Shown in pieces: positions 47,103-61,600 of a stretch of 64,000 nt of DNA. Origin of the DNA: Nematostella vectensis (Eukaryota > Cnidaria > Anthozoa > Actiniaria > Edwardsiidae); the NCBI RefSeq assembly GCF_932526225.1, contig NC_064034.1, positions 15,574,887 through 15,638,886 on the forward strand. Reading direction: 5' to 3'. The stretch's first letter is position 1. Each line of letters starts with the position of its first letter. The notes beneath the pieces were generated by a model. That model was not told the DNA's origin and did no database searches. It saw nothing but the letters and a program-made list of their open reading frames with translations. The position numbers and the translations under genes are program-made.

Positions 47103-49404
47103 ATATCTAGCCAAGGAGGTTGGTAAAATTATGATTTGGCTGTGAAAAAATGACATCACACTTTTTTTTACATAGATATAAAGAACATTTCCAAAATCCT
47201 TCCTGGAAAAGGTGGTTAAATTTAAGGTTTTTGAGACGTTTTAAAGCCTAATTTGGATTCAACAAAATGATGGTTTTACACAACATATAAATCTATTTCA
47301 ACCACCTGCGGTGGTTCATGTGTAGCGTATAAATGGCTGTTTAATCCTTGTATCTGAAAGATCTTTGAATGTTCATTAGAATGTAAACAAGAATTCCACA
47401 GCTTTTAAAGTTCTTAAAACCTTTCATTTAAATCAATCTAGCTAAAACAAAGCATAGATCAACTTTCATATTCCGAAAAGGGAACTGAATTTGATTAAAA
47501 TTTGAATTTTCTATAGATCTTTGAAAATTTTCCTGGCCGCGCAAAAGAAGATTGAATCGAGTGAATAATTCCAAGTTTTGGTGGGAAAATCTTAAACAAC
47601 GTATTTTCCTTAAATCCGTTAAAATTCAGAGACGGCAATACCACAAAATATTGGGGAATTGTTTTTTTATAGCAATGCTACCCACAATAAAGCTGTTTTC
47701 TCATGGTTGACATCTCAATCTACGTCACAAATCACTGGACCCGGGCCTTTCACTTCACGGCCTTTTTACAGAAGGTTGACCAAAATACTTCAATATTACA
47801 GATTTGAGTTATTCGCACAAACGCGTGTTTTATATGGTCCATAAGAACCACATATCATTTGGAAGATGAAAATATAAAGAATTGACAAAGTCTATCAACT
47901 CTGAGAGGTTATATGGATACTTGATACCCACGAAGAACTGCGAATTACAAAACACAGATTCTCAAAGTATACACAACATAGAGATACTGTAAAAACAAAG
48001 GCACACTCGGCTAATATCAAGAAGTTTATTTAGCGGTGACCAATAAATTCCTTTGCTGAGTGCAGTAAAATGGTTTGTGACACGACAATTAAAACATGAA
48101 AGAAATCGATTGGTTTAGAACGGTTTATTGACTACATGTTAGGTCGCGCAACAATATATTCGGCTATAATCTAGTTTATTAGACATATTATATAAATGTG
48201 CTTTTTAATTAATGCAACATTATCTCAAGTGGTTTCAGTGAAGCGTGAGTACTCGCCAACATGGTGAAATCACGAAATATTACCACCAGGATTTCACCGC
48301 TTTCCCTAGGGGAATTTTGGAGAATTTTGGAATGTGTTATTTTTCAGTATCTTTGGAACATTTTGTACGCAAAAAATGGCACCGGCCTAAAAGAAAAAAA
48401 AAGAAAACAAAGAGAAGAAAACAAAGCGTACATAGAGTTATAGGTATACTTAATTACTGCGAAATTCTAAAAAGGTGAACAATCATAATCATAAAAGTAG
48501 CTTTTAAAAATTATCAGCGGTGACAAATAAGCTAAGTCGGATCTATAACCATGAAAAGTAAAAAAAACTCTCTTATCTGGTCTATTTATCAGTCCGGTTC
48601 GCGGGTAATGATTTGCATTATCGATACAAGATAAATAGCGTATGACTTACTTTTACGGCCATAACTGTTACTTGACGGCAGTGATGTTGAGAGTGATTTG
48701 CCTGGAGGCCAGCAGTCAAGATCTTACCTATGTGACCTACGTGGGCTCTGGGGACGGGATTGCGGGCCAGGCGTAAGAATACACAGGTATCCCACGCTTT
48801 TGGGAGTGATATAGGAAAACAACAAAGTCCTAATTTTTCAAACGCTTGGAGATCGTTCGTCTCACTTTTTCTCATCAAGGTAACGATCTCCGAGCATCTA
48901 AAAATCAATCTCAACTTCAATTATTCAATTACGGTATCTTATTATTTTAGACTTTTATTTTGTTCACAAAAATGTAGGAGAAAACCGGACGGCCTCTGTG
49001 TGCTGGTGTGAGCCGGACCTTGTGGTCTGCGTCGACAGATATAAATAAGATTTAAAAAAAGAAAGAGTAGGCCATAATTATAAGTATGGGCAATCAACTA
49101 TAAGTGTCACGGCGTTTCACTGGATCAGGCTATTTGGTGGGGTGTTGCAGCCCGGAAGCTATAGGGGTGTGATGGGAGGGATGCACTTTTGACACTTTTA
49201 TTTAGTTCTGAACTTCTTAAGGCCAATTATAGATGCTGATTTGTTGAAATTTGTCCACAAACCAACAAGCAAGGCCTGTGACAAGGGAAGAGGTCATTAT
49301 ATTTATTATATTCTTTGATGTCCTCTATCAGGTGTCAGGTGGTCTAGAGGTTAGTCTAGCAAGAACATGTAATAGTAGCAGAACAAAACTTGTTTTTTCA
49401 TTCT
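47103..49404. other. Intergenic between BHMT-B and the channel gene
   Basis: Holds dispersed repeats at 47310-47400 and 48190-48440, related to 8470-8590 and 7195-7440. The minus-strand ORF 48618-48920 contains a plausible donor but no recognised domain. No gene called. Confidence 0.4.
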
Positions 49405-49670
49405 TTAGCATTCGCTCGATTGCTTCTCGTCAGAGCAGTCATCTAAGTTTACGAATGATAGCGTTTTAAGATGGGTAGTACTGACTTCTCTTGGCTGTCT
49501 TCGTTGAGCTTTTCTTGCCGCCAACAGGTCCCTTTGTTCCTGGCGATGCCATCGCGATAGCTGCGAAATGTTTGTCATGATATTTGAGTAAAATTGCTCA
49601 ACAACCTCTCGCAATTCGGCGTGTGTTTCGCGCTTTAATTTGATGGCTCTGTTATTTTCCCAGCTTTCCA
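49405..49670 (-). CDS. Cytoplasmic tail exon with stop
   Basis: Encodes a charged, helical tail: SWENNRAIKLKRETHAELRE, VVEQFYSNIMTNISQLSRWH, RQEQRDLLAARKAQRR, ending SSEC. Heptad-like hydrophobic spacing suggests a coiled coil. TAA at 49405-49407. Confidence 0.75.
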
Positions 49671-52600
49671 CTGCAAAGTACACAAAGGTTTTCAGTTATA
49701 CAGTAATGCTCCAAATAACCTGTATTATATGTTAGATCGCAAGATCACGTACCATGTACAATATGCCAAACCATACAATAAACCAAATGATTACAATATA
49801 CCAAACGATACAGTATATGATAAGAATATACCAAATGAGGCCCGTACCCAGGATTTTTCTTGGGGGTGCGAAATCCGAAAAAGTGGACCAATTTTCTCCT
49901 GGGGAGATTATTATCGAATTTGGCTACAAAAAAGTTTGACTTAAAGATTTATGAGATACCAGAGTGATATAGAATGTCTTTTTTTTTATAATTCGCTTAT
50001 GCTTTATAATTTTTTTCTACAAATAGCAAGTGTATCGCGAACCGAAAGTGGACTATCGGGCGTTGTGTGTGTGTGTGTGTGTGTGGGGGAAGGGGGGGGG
50101 GGGGGGGATGCGAACCCCCTAGGTACGGACCTGCAAATTAAACCACCAAAAGATAACAATGTACCAAACGATAGCACACTGGAAAAGCAACGCCGCTGCA
50201 GACACTGTAGCATAGCGTGATGACTTTAACAAATTTCATCCTGAATATAAATAATTGAAAGACACGTGCAATGATATTCACAAGACCAGCGCTGTAACAC
50301 GACGGAGGATACAAGGTAACCAGTCAAATGCCAAAATAGTGTGGCGGAGCCGAGCATTGTTTGCCCTGTTTGAACTATAGTAGAGGTCAATGGGGTGTTA
50401 CCTTTATTGGTTATTATGTTTCTTCGTCTCTTATGCCAGAGGAAATGCCACGCCAAGCCGAGAAAGGTTAGAAAGGCGAGGAGACTACCTGAAGATAACA
50501 GAGAATTCCTGAACATTGAAGCCCCAGAGTCAAACAAGCCTGTCGACTTGGTTTCAGCAACGCTCTTGAATGGCACCTAAAACAGATTTGAGACCATAAT
50601 TTCTATCAAGCCTTGCAAGGGCTAGAATCTATAATAAAATACTATTTGGAAATGCATTGTACCTAGGGTGTTTTTTTTATACAACAGACTTCGTTCCTTC
50701 CAGAGTAAGGGCATTCTAAGCTTGACTTTGTGGTACTCTAGTTTTGTTTCTATGAATTTATGTTCTTATGAAGAAAGTTTAACTATCGCGGGCTGGATCG
50801 GGCTGATATCCACCCTTTTAGAATACAATCTGTAAGGCTTAAAAGGCATATGTCGACCCAAACCAATCCGTCGAACCGAACTTGAACCGGATCAATGCAA
50901 TAACTGGTGCGTGTCAAAGACGAGCTTATTTCCAACTATTTTTTCATTTACATGAATCTTATTCGGTTCAAGTATAATACAAGAACCACACCCGACACCA
51001 ATTCACCGCAAACGTTGTATGTATCTATTTTTAAAACAACAGGTTCGACTGAATTATGTTCAAATTCGCTTCGACGTATGCCTTTAGCCTAAAAGATTTT
51101 ATCATTGTTTTGTATCATATAACAAATAAAGCCCTTAACTCATGTCCGGTCCTTCTTCTTCATCTTGGACCCGTCCCTGGACACCAGACCCGCCCCTGGA
51201 CACCAGACCCGCCCCTGGACACCAGACCCGCCCCTGGACACCAGACCCGCCCCTGGACACCTGACCCGCCCCTGGACACCGGACCCGCCCCTGGACACCG
51301 GACCCGCCCCTGGACACCAGACCCGCCCCTGGACACCGGACCCGCCCCTGGACACCAGACCCGCCCCTGGACACCAGACCCGCCCCTGGACACCAGACCC
51401 GCCCCTGGACACCAGACCCGCCCCTGGACACCGGACCCGCCCCTGGACACCAGACCCGCCCCTGGACACCGGACACGTCCCTGGACACCAGACACGCCCC
51501 TGGACACCAGACCCGCCCCTGGACACCAGACCCGCCCCTGGACACCAGACCCGCCCCTGACACCAGACCCGCCCCTGACACCAGACCCGCCCCTGGACAC
51601 CAGACCCGCCCCTGGACACCAGACCCGCCCCTGGACACCAGACACGCCCCTGGACACCAGACCCGCCCCTGGATACCGTCCCTGGACTTCGTTTTTCTGA
51701 TTTCGTTTTTCTGATTTCGTACCTTAACTTTAGAAGTGCTAGTTTCCACAAGTCTCGAGATCTTCGCCGAGTTGTAAAGCATGTAGTTTTTGAACTCGTC
51801 TTGTAGGAAGACGGCCTGGCCAGAGAGCACGAGTCCATAGCCAAACGATCTCTCCAACACCCTGTCCACGCGAATCTGGCCACTTGAGAGCATGGCCTTG
51901 TAAGAACCGACCACGTATGTGTCCACAAGCGCTCCTTTCACTTCCCCCCTTAGTAAGGCTTGGTGGATCTCTTCTAGATTTGCGTAGCCGTGAACTGAAA
52001 ACGTTAAAACGTGACAGTTTGTTTCGACGCATGTTTGTACCAGTTTGTACCAACGGTCAGGTAAATCAGTAAACCTCAGCTACTATCACCATTATCATTT
52101 GTTGTAGGTAAATATGATATATATATATTTTTTTCTAGGGGGTTTCTTACCATACTAACAAAAGCAGACGCAAAGTAAACATAAATAAATAAATAAATCA
52201 ATCAATCAATCAATTTTATTGGTAAAACTTGGTGATAACATACATGGGAAGAGCCAAAGCCGGAGGCTTAAGTGGCTTAATGTCAGATATATTTTTACCT
52301 TTGGCATTTTTAAGAATTCCTAGACGGTACTCTGAAGAGTTCTGGATTGCCGCTACCTACGATGTTAGCACAGCACAGCAATTAAATAAGGGGTATGCAC
52401 CTTTTGCCATGCTCGATATTTAGGGAGAATACAAAAGAGATTGAGTGAGATCTGTTTACAAAAGGTAAAGAGTAAATAAAAGATAGACAGACGTACTTAA
52501 TCCGAGTACCAAGTATATGCTTACGTCAGTTCCATACAGCATGATTTCTGTTGCCATGGTAACGCTCGTCAAAGATGTGGTAATAGCACTTGTGATAAAG

Positions 52601-55600
52601 GAGATCAACACCAAGCCGTACAATGTCCAAATAATGGCGAATAAGCGGGCGCCCACGGTCTTTGGGCTGCGGTCTCCATAGCTACAAGTCAAACATGTCT
52701 AAATATATCGCAACTTATTCAACCTAGGAGAATCAATGTTTCTCCGTATCAATTGGAAATAGGTCTTCGTAACTGATTATAAAGCCTTTCTTAAGGCTTG
52801 TCCTAGGCTTTGTGATGGGACACACATTATGAGGGGATTATTAGGGAAGGATAAAAAAAACTAGAAACCATAATAACTGTAAATTTCAGATCTTGTTAAA
52901 GGTATCTGCTGAGGAATTAAGAATAATGTTGATTTTTAATAAAAGGCCCAGCCTTTAACTACACGTCTTCACCAAGTACCCTATGGTACTCACAAAGATC
53001 GGGGCAAAGATTGGTACCCACCCGACGGTAGTGACAGAGATGTAAGACCACCACATCCCCTCGTAAGTCCCGGCAACAAACCCTCTTGGAAAACAGCTGT
53101 CATTTGCTCGAGAATCCTGTCACGAGAAAATAAACGTAAGGAATACGCACGTCAGGTAATTTTTTTTAAGAGGGCGCCGATTTCTTCTCCTCAGTACATC
53201 TAACTCTGTATTTTCAGGGCGTAGCAAGGGGTGGGGCACTGGCGCAGGCCCGTAGCCAGGATTTTAAGCGGGGTGGTTCGATTTTTCCATTTCAGAGGAC
53301 CAAATTTATACCATTAGGCAATCGATATTGTACTTAGAATGTTATTAATAGGTTACTTATTAACATATAGCGATAATAATAAAGATAATTGTTATAAACA
53401 GATTTTTATAGTTATTTTAAAGACGTATTAATGTGCACGCTATATCTCCAGCCAAACGTTATATATTTTTGTTTGCTCTGAGCGGACCTTCGGCCGAACC
53501 CCCCCACCCCCCCCCCCCTGGCTACGGGCCTGTGGCTGCACGTGACCTTCCCCCCCAATATTTTCAAAAATTATAAGGAAAATTACTGTAGGGGCGTGGC
53601 TGTGCCCCCATTGTTCTCTGTTTCATGCCCCCCCTAATAATTTGCGGCCTGCTACTGGTATGGTTTTATTTAGCGAACACAGATGTTTTTGGGTATATTA
53701 TTATGTTATGTTAATTTGTTAATTTAGCTGACCGTGTTACAATTTGTTATGTTGATTTAGTTTAAATGTTTTTTTGTAAGAATTTGTTTTCTGTTGAGCG
53801 CTTTAGAATATATGAACATAGTTTTAGCGCTTTATAAATAAATAATTATTAATTATTATTATTTCTGTGTTGTATGTGGTGCTATCGTAGTGAAACGCGC
53901 GACAGATATAACAGCACAGCTATAGGCCCCACTGGATGCCATCCCTTATGAAATGAATTATAACTTTTATTTTGTTGCTTCTATCCTTGTAAATGCATAT
54001 CGTAATTTGAAAAAGCTTAAGGGCGACATGGAAAAAGGGGATGCGTTGGGAAGGGAGGGTAGGAGTTGTATTATTAACTCACCAATAGCCATATGATGAA
54101 TCCCGCGATATACACCAGCATTAGAGAGAAGCCAATCATAGGAAAGCACTTCAACACCGAGAAAAACATGGACTTCGCTGAGCTTTCGATGGTTTCTTCT
54201 CGAGCTAGGAACGCCACACCTGGAGACATCACGAGCGGGAAAAACGGCAAGCCCCCAGGGTACTAGGAACGACAATAAGAATCAGCTCAGATAGTCAGCT
54301 CTTCGCCATAACAACAGACAATAAGAATCAGCTCAGATAGTCAGCTCTTCGCCATAACAACAGACAATAAGAATCAGCTCAGATAGTCAGCTCTTCGCCA
54401 TAACAACAGACAATAAGAATCAGCTCAGATAGTCAGCTCTTCGCCATAACAAGAGGCAATAAGACATCAGCACAGATAGTCAGCTCTTCGCCATAACAAC
54501 AGACAATAAGGCATCAGCTCAGATAGTCAGCTCTTCGCCATAACAACAGACAATAAGACATCAGCTCAGATAGTCAGCTCTTCGCCATAACAACAGACAA
54601 TAAGACATCAGCTCAGATAGTCAGCTCTTCGCCGTAACAACAGACAATAAGACATCAGCTCAGATAGTCAGCTCTTTGCCATAACAACAGACAATAAGAC
54701 ATCAGCACAGATAGTCAGCTCTTCGCCATAACAACAGACAATAAGGCATCAGCTCAGATAGTCAGCTCTTCGCCATAACAACAGACAATAAGACATCAGC
54801 ACAGATAGTCAGCTCTTCGCCATAACAACAGACAATAAGACATCAGCTCAGGTAGTCAGCTCTTTGCCATAACAACAGACAATAAGACATCAGCTCAGGT
54901 AGTCAGCTCTTCGCCATAACAACAGACAATAAGGCATCAGCTCAGATAGTCAGCTCTTCGCCATAACAACAGACAATAAGACATCAGCACAGATAGTCAG
55001 CTCTTCGCCATAACAACAGACAATAAGGCATCAGCTCAGATAGTCAGCTCTTCGCCATAACAACAGACAATAAGACATCAGCTCAGACAGTCAGCTCTTC
55101 GCCATAACAACAGACAATAAGACGTCAGCTCAGGTAGTCAGCTCTTCGCCATAACAACAGACAATCTCGTGCGTCAATGATGCAATCTAGAATAGTGAGA
55201 ATAATAAAAATTGCGTGCCTTAGTCATGTACTTATTCCCATTTAGAGGAAAGCTGATCTTCGTGCCTACGGTGATATCTTCAGCGACCTGCGCCATGGAC
55301 GCTTTCAATGCAGGTCCCCCATACTCGTCTTTATTCCTAAAGTCCAGCCGGGTGGGGCCGTGTCCGTTAGAGCAGCTCTCGCACACCCAAGCTGTCATGT
55401 TTTGAATGATTTGCGGGAGTAATCCGCTGACCGTGCTGTTGAAGGGTCTGGTGTATGGGCTAAGAAGCCAGTAGTTGGTGTAAATCACGCTTGGGCAGCG
55501 ACACGTCTCTGAAACAATAATATGCAACTGTTATATGCTAATCTTAGGTGATGAACAAGGACTAACCATGAAGTGTGCAAGATATCGCATGATGTTTCCA

Positions 55601-58600
55601 AATTTAGCTGGTTGCTGTCGTGTAACAGCTCTTGACTGCGGTATGTTGAGCTTGGATTCATTGTACTCTGAAGTAGACTGGCTTTTATAATTTTCTGTCG
55701 GCTTTTATGCTGGCCGAGTGCGCTATTTCACACCCCCTTATTTCAACTAAACTAAACAAAGACCCGTTAACCAATAATATTGCGACAATCCTATCTAAAA
55801 CAATCACTCCACGATTACTTTCGGCCGAACAAAAGCGATCGATCTCGAACTAAAACTTGGCCAACAAAGGACAGAAAGAAAAAAAGGATAATTACATTAA
55901 ATATCTATACATTTTTGTTAAACTAATTGTTGGAGCTTGTTATTTTGTCACACAAGCCCCGTTTCAAAAAATGCTAACATAGAACAAATTCTCTTTGGTA
56001 TTTTTAACTGATGACTAATAACAAACTTGGAAACATCATGGAAAAACAGTCAATGAATTATAGCTCAGAAAGAAACGCCAAGTCAACGTTAAAGACAAGT
56101 GTGTCTGTAGGGGAGAGCAAACCTTGTCTTAATGCCACTGTAGTTGGTCTTCGTGTTAACATCACAAGTAAAAAGATGATTAATTAGTGGCTAATGCCAC
56201 TACTGATGTTGATGATAATATGTGTGATTATGATGAGAGAGTTTAAATGATGATAATTGCCACGATAAGTGCGATAATAGTTATAATAGTGAGTTTTGGT
56301 GTTTGTAACAAAAATGATGTTGCTGCTGATTGAGATTATGCTGTGACTATGATTATGGAGATGATAGTTTTAGCGATAGTAATTGATATGACATTTGTTG
56401 TTGTTGGGCTTCCTGTGGCCTGAGCCTGCGCTTAGTCAGCAGTTTGTTAGTTAGACTAGCGGCCATTTTTTTTCGCTCGCTTTATTGTAAGCACTGTTTT
56501 ATGTTGAGTAAAGCCTTACTATGGTCACTACAATTTACTCAACATATTAACAATAACACATGGACACTGTTCTGAAGCCTCACCGTCTGGACCTGGATCC
56601 AAACTCGCCCACAGCGGCAAAAGAATGGAAACACTGGCTGAAGACGTTTGAAAACTTTATCGCTGAATGTGGGTCGAGGGCCCCGGATCGCTACAGAACC
56701 CTTACCAATTATGTTTCGCATAATGTATACGAGTACATCGAAGACTGCTCAACGTACGACTCAGCCATCCAAATACTCAAACAGCTGTTTATAAAGACAC
56801 CTAACGAAATATTCGCCCGTCACCTTCTTGCTACACGACGGCAAAAGACAGGAGAGACACTTACCGAATTCCTCCAAGAGCTGAGAAGACTAAGCAAGGA
56901 TTGCAATGTCAAAGCCGTATCAGCTGAACAGTACCGAGAGGAGCTTATACGTGACTCTTTCATAAACGGCCTAAACTCCCCGTTAATCCGGCAGAGGCTG
57001 TTGGAAAACCGAGAGCTTGATCTAAAGACTGCTTTTGATCAGGCGAATGCTCTTGATCTGGCACAGAAGAACTCGGATTCATACAGCGTACCACTCCAAA
57101 CAGCGTCTGTCTCTGCGGTCCCAGAACAGATAGAAGCTCAGAACCCTGACCATGAAGTTCCTGTCACCGCTGCTGCGTATAGGCCGTCCAAGAGATGCTA
57201 CTTTTGTGGCGGTCCGCTGCATAACCGCAAAGACTGCCCTGCCAAGAACTGCTCTTGCAATAACTGTGGAAAGGGAGGCCACTATGCTAAAGTTTGCAAG
57301 TCAAAAGGGGCTGCAAAAGGAACAGCCGCCTCCATCTGCTCGATTTCTGTCGCGTGCCCTGAGAGTCTAGCTCAGGCTTCTGTGGAAGCCAGTATTGCAG
57401 GCCACTCACTGACAGCACTTGTGGACACTGGCAGCTCAGGGAGCTATATCAATGAAGAGGTAGTCCAACGCCTCGGGCTACAGGTGAACAAGTCAACAGT
57501 ACAGATTGTATCAATGGCTCTTAGCTCTATCACAACCCAAGTCACTGGCCATTGTCTAGTAGACCTCACCGTCAAGGAACACACGTATCCCTCTGTTCGC
57601 CTTGGTGTTTTGAAGAATCTATGCAGCGATGTCATACTTGGACTAGACTTCCAGCGTAGTCACAACAGCGTAATAATCCAATTTGGCGGCACACAACCCG
57701 ACCTGAAGATCACCCATGAGGCGCCTGCCTGTGCTCTCTCAGCAGCTGAGATGGAGGAACCATCACTATTTGCCAACCTACTCCCAGATTGCAAACCCAT
57801 AGCGAGCAAGTCAAGGCAATTTGGGAAGGAAGATCAAGAATTCATAGAGCAGGAAGTCAACAGCTTGCTGTCGGAGGGCATTATCGAGCCTAGCACATCC
57901 CCCTGGAGGGCCCAGGTTGTCGTCCTGAAAGACCCACTACAGCGTCACAAGAAGCGCCTCTGCATCGACTACTCACAGACTATCAACTTGTATACGGAAC
58001 TGGATGCCACCCACTACCACGTATTGATGACATGGTCAACACCCTCGCCAATTATGAAATGTTCTCTACGTTCGATCTAAAGAGCGCGTACCACCAGGTT
58101 CCCATCAAAGAAACCGACCGCAAGTACACTGGTTTTGAAGCCAACGGCAGGCTTTACCAGTTTCGTCGCATCCCATTCGGAGTTACTAATGGTGTTGCAG
58201 TTTTCCAGAGGTCTATGGACAAGTTCATAGACAAGGAGGGTCTCAAGGACACATTCCCATACCTAGATAACATAACAGTAGCAGGGCGTAATCAGAAGGA
58301 GCATGATGAGAATGTCCGAAAGTTCCGAGAGGCGGTGCAGCGCCGGGACCTTACCTTGAACGAAAGCAAGACCATAGAGTCAAAATCATCTATCAATATA
58401 CTTGGCTACTGTGTCGGCAGGGGAGTAATCACACCAGACCAAGAAAGACTCCGCCCTCTGCAAGAGTTTCCGCCTCCCCAGAGCTCACAGTCACTCAAAA
58501 GGGTTGTAGGAATGCTAGCCTACTACGCCAAGTGGATACCAAACTTTTCTGACAAGATACAGCCACTATCACAAGCCACAACGTTCCCACTGAATGCAGC

Positions 58601-61600
58601 AGCTTTAAATGCCTTCAACGCACTAAAGAAGGAATTGGAGAGTGCCACTCTTCACTCTATCGACGAGAGTGTACCATTTGAAGTGGAATGCGATGCCTCG
58701 GAGGTTGCTATCTCAGCCACCTTAAACCAGGGCGGACGACAAGTCGCCTTCATGTCCAGAACACTGCAAGGAAGCGAATTACACTACCCTCCAGTCAAGA
58801 AGGAAGCCATGGCAATCATTGAGGCAGTCCGCAAGTGGCGTAATTTTCTAGCAGGTCGTCACTTCACCCTGGAGACTGACCAGCGTTCCGTGGCCTTCAT
58901 GTTTGACAACAGGAAACGCACGAAAGTAAAGAACAATAAGATCCAAGACTGGAGGCTAGAGTTCATTCAGCTATACAGTGAAGTACAGGCCTGGTAAGGA
59001 TAACGTCGCTCCCGATTCACTCACAAGAGCTTTCACTGCCTCGATGCCAACAAGCAGCCTCGCTGAGATCCATGCAGCACTATGCCACCCAGGCGTAACC
59101 AGGATGTTGCACTTTGTGAAGTCCAAGAACCTACCCTACTCTACAGATGAGGTGAAGAAAACATGTGCAGCCTGTAGGACCTGTGCAGAGCTCAAGCCAC
59201 AGTTCTACCGACCAGAGGCCAGCGTCCTCATCAAGGCCACACAGCCCATGGAGAGGCTCAGCATCGACTTCAAGGGGCCCCTTCCTACTTCAACTCATAA
59301 CCCATATATCCTCACAGTGGTGGATGAGTACTCACGCTTTCCTTTTGCGTTCCCATGCCCGAACATGCACTCCTCCACTGTTATCAAGTGCTTAGAACAG
59401 ATATTTACTCTTTGCGGCACACCAAGCTATATCCACTCGGACCGGGGTGCCTCACTCATCTCACAAGAGTTAAAAGAGTATCTATCAGCACGAGGGATTG
59501 CATCGAGCATAACCACACCCTACCACCCCATCGGAAATGGTCAAGTCGAGCGGTACAATGGTATTATCTGGAAGGCAGTACAGCTTGCTCTCAAATCGTC
59601 GAATCTACCAGTTACTAAATGGGAACAAATGCTTCCAGATGCTCTCCACTCCATCCGTTCTCTTCTTTGCACTTCAACCAACACAACACCACATGAGAGG
59701 TTCTTCAACTTCCAACGCCGCTCCACGCACGGCACATCGTTACCTACCTGGCTGCAGTTACCTGGTCCAGTACTGCTTCGCCGATTTGTGCGTGCTAACA
59801 AGAATGACCCCCTTGTCGACCAGGTTGAGCTGAAAGATGCGAACCCTACATATGCACACATCCAGTATGCAGATGGAAGGGAATCAACTGTCTCTCTCAG
59901 GGACCTCGCTCCATGCCCACCCCAGAACACTGCCCCACAGATGAGTCAAGAGGGTACATTCCAATGGCAAGCAGCTCCTATTCCTACGACTCCACCCACT
60001 GATTCTGGTTTGAAGACACCAGCCCCCATCCTTTCTGATCCTGATTTGGTGCCAGAAGTTGAGTCAGGCCCTGCTAATCTACTGCGTCGCTCAACCAGGG
60101 AGATCCGGCGGCCATCACGATTTGACTGTTAGCGTCCTGTATGACTCTTTGACTGTTAGCGCCCTGTATGATGCTTTGACTGTTAACACCCTGTATGGTG
60201 AACTTTGAATATTTCCCCATCATTGTTACACTTTATAGGAGGGGAAAATGATATGACATTTGTTGTTGTTGGGCTTCCTGTGGCCTGAGCCTGCGCTTAG
60301 TCAGCAGTTTGTTACTTAGACTAGCGGCCATTTTGTTTTCGCTCGCTTTATTGTAAGCACTGTTTTATGTTGAGTAAAGCCTTACTATGGTCACTACAGT
60401 GATGATTATGATGATAATAAACATTATAATTAATGTTGTTGCTCCTAGTCAATGATGATGTTGCTGCTAATAATGAATAATGGTGTGCTGTGAGGTGGAA
60501 TTGATGATGACATTGATGACAATGAGTTGATATTGAAGTTGATGCTGCTGCTGAAGATGATGATACTTACGCATCTGTTGATAATATAGTGTATACTTAA
60601 TTACCTCCGTAGGTGAAACTAGCTGGTCCAGGGCCGATAGAAGTGACGGCTCTCACGCTTATCTCATACACGGAAAATCCAACAAGGTCCCTGAGTGTCA
60701 CACCAAGCGCTGATGGCTCAACTGACATCGTCTCGACTCGTGGTTTCCTCTCGGCTTTCTTGGACGTTTTGATGCGTGAGTATCGGACCTCGTACTTGTG
60801 CAGGATGCCGTTGGCATGTTGAGGAGGGATGGCACTCCATGAGACCCGAAGATCTGTCATACTTGTTAGATTCAACGCGCCCACATCACCGGGCGCAACA
60901 CTTGGAACTAGCAAGAGGTAATCAGACATTTAAATAAGGTCCTGAGTATCTAGAAACAAACAGATTGTAACGGTCTGCAATGTAACGAGCAAGTTGTTTT
61001 TGCCCCGCTGAAAAATCTTTACTCTTCATTCTTTTTCTTATGTAGACCAGCGATGTCGATAATACCTGGCACGTGAAAGAATGCTGTTTCTGTTTGTTCT
61101 GATTTATTTAGCGATATTCAGGTTGTTTAATCGGACCATTTAATCGGAAACTTCTCGTTATTTTGCAAATGGTACAGATTCCTTCCACTGGAAAATTTCA
61201 GGAAAATGCGGAATTGGTTGAGGGTAGTCCACTTTTACCAGGTATACCAGAAATTCCGGAAGATCGTGTACTATTAGCAGTTTTCCATAGAATATTTGAC
61301 CGAGGCCCCCATCGGCCCTTATTCCCAAGGAACTCAAAAGTATAATTTTTGGGTACAGAAGCAAATGGTACATAAGTCACCCCGGAAATTCTGGAATATA
61401 GGAAACTTTATCTTACCATTATTGAATTCCGGAAAAATGGAAACTCATCCAGGAATTTCCGATTAAATGGTTAACAACCGCAGCTTGCTCTAATATCGGG
61501 AGAACCGTCACGTGTGTTACCACCGTAGTCAGTAGTAACCATGTAAACATTACGTAAGTCACGGCAGTCCAAGAGTAACTCACTGGCACACTCACGTGGA

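Larger units (their letters stand above)
56384..60398 (+). mobile_element. Ty3/gypsy-like LTR retrotransposon
   Basis: Bounded by 149/150-bp LTRs that start TGATATGACATTTG and end CACTACA. The polypurine tract AGGAGGGGAAAA precedes the right LTR. The flanking 5-mers GTAAT and GTGAT match at 4 of 5 bases. The gene order gag, protease, RT, RNase H, integrase is that of Ty3/gypsy. Two frameshifts break the polyprotein. It sits antisense in the intron between the FN3-3 and S1 exons of the channel gene. Confidence 0.9.

Noticed and set aside
48618-48920. 100-codon minus-strand ORF near the channel gene
   Set aside because: Has a possible donor but no domain, and the channel gene already has its stop at 49405.
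51135-51941. ORFs of 131-268 codons on both strands over the 19-bp repeat
   Set aside because: A repeat unit not divisible by three with no stop in any frame opens all frames. Only the part above 51723 is real coding sequence (S2 exon).
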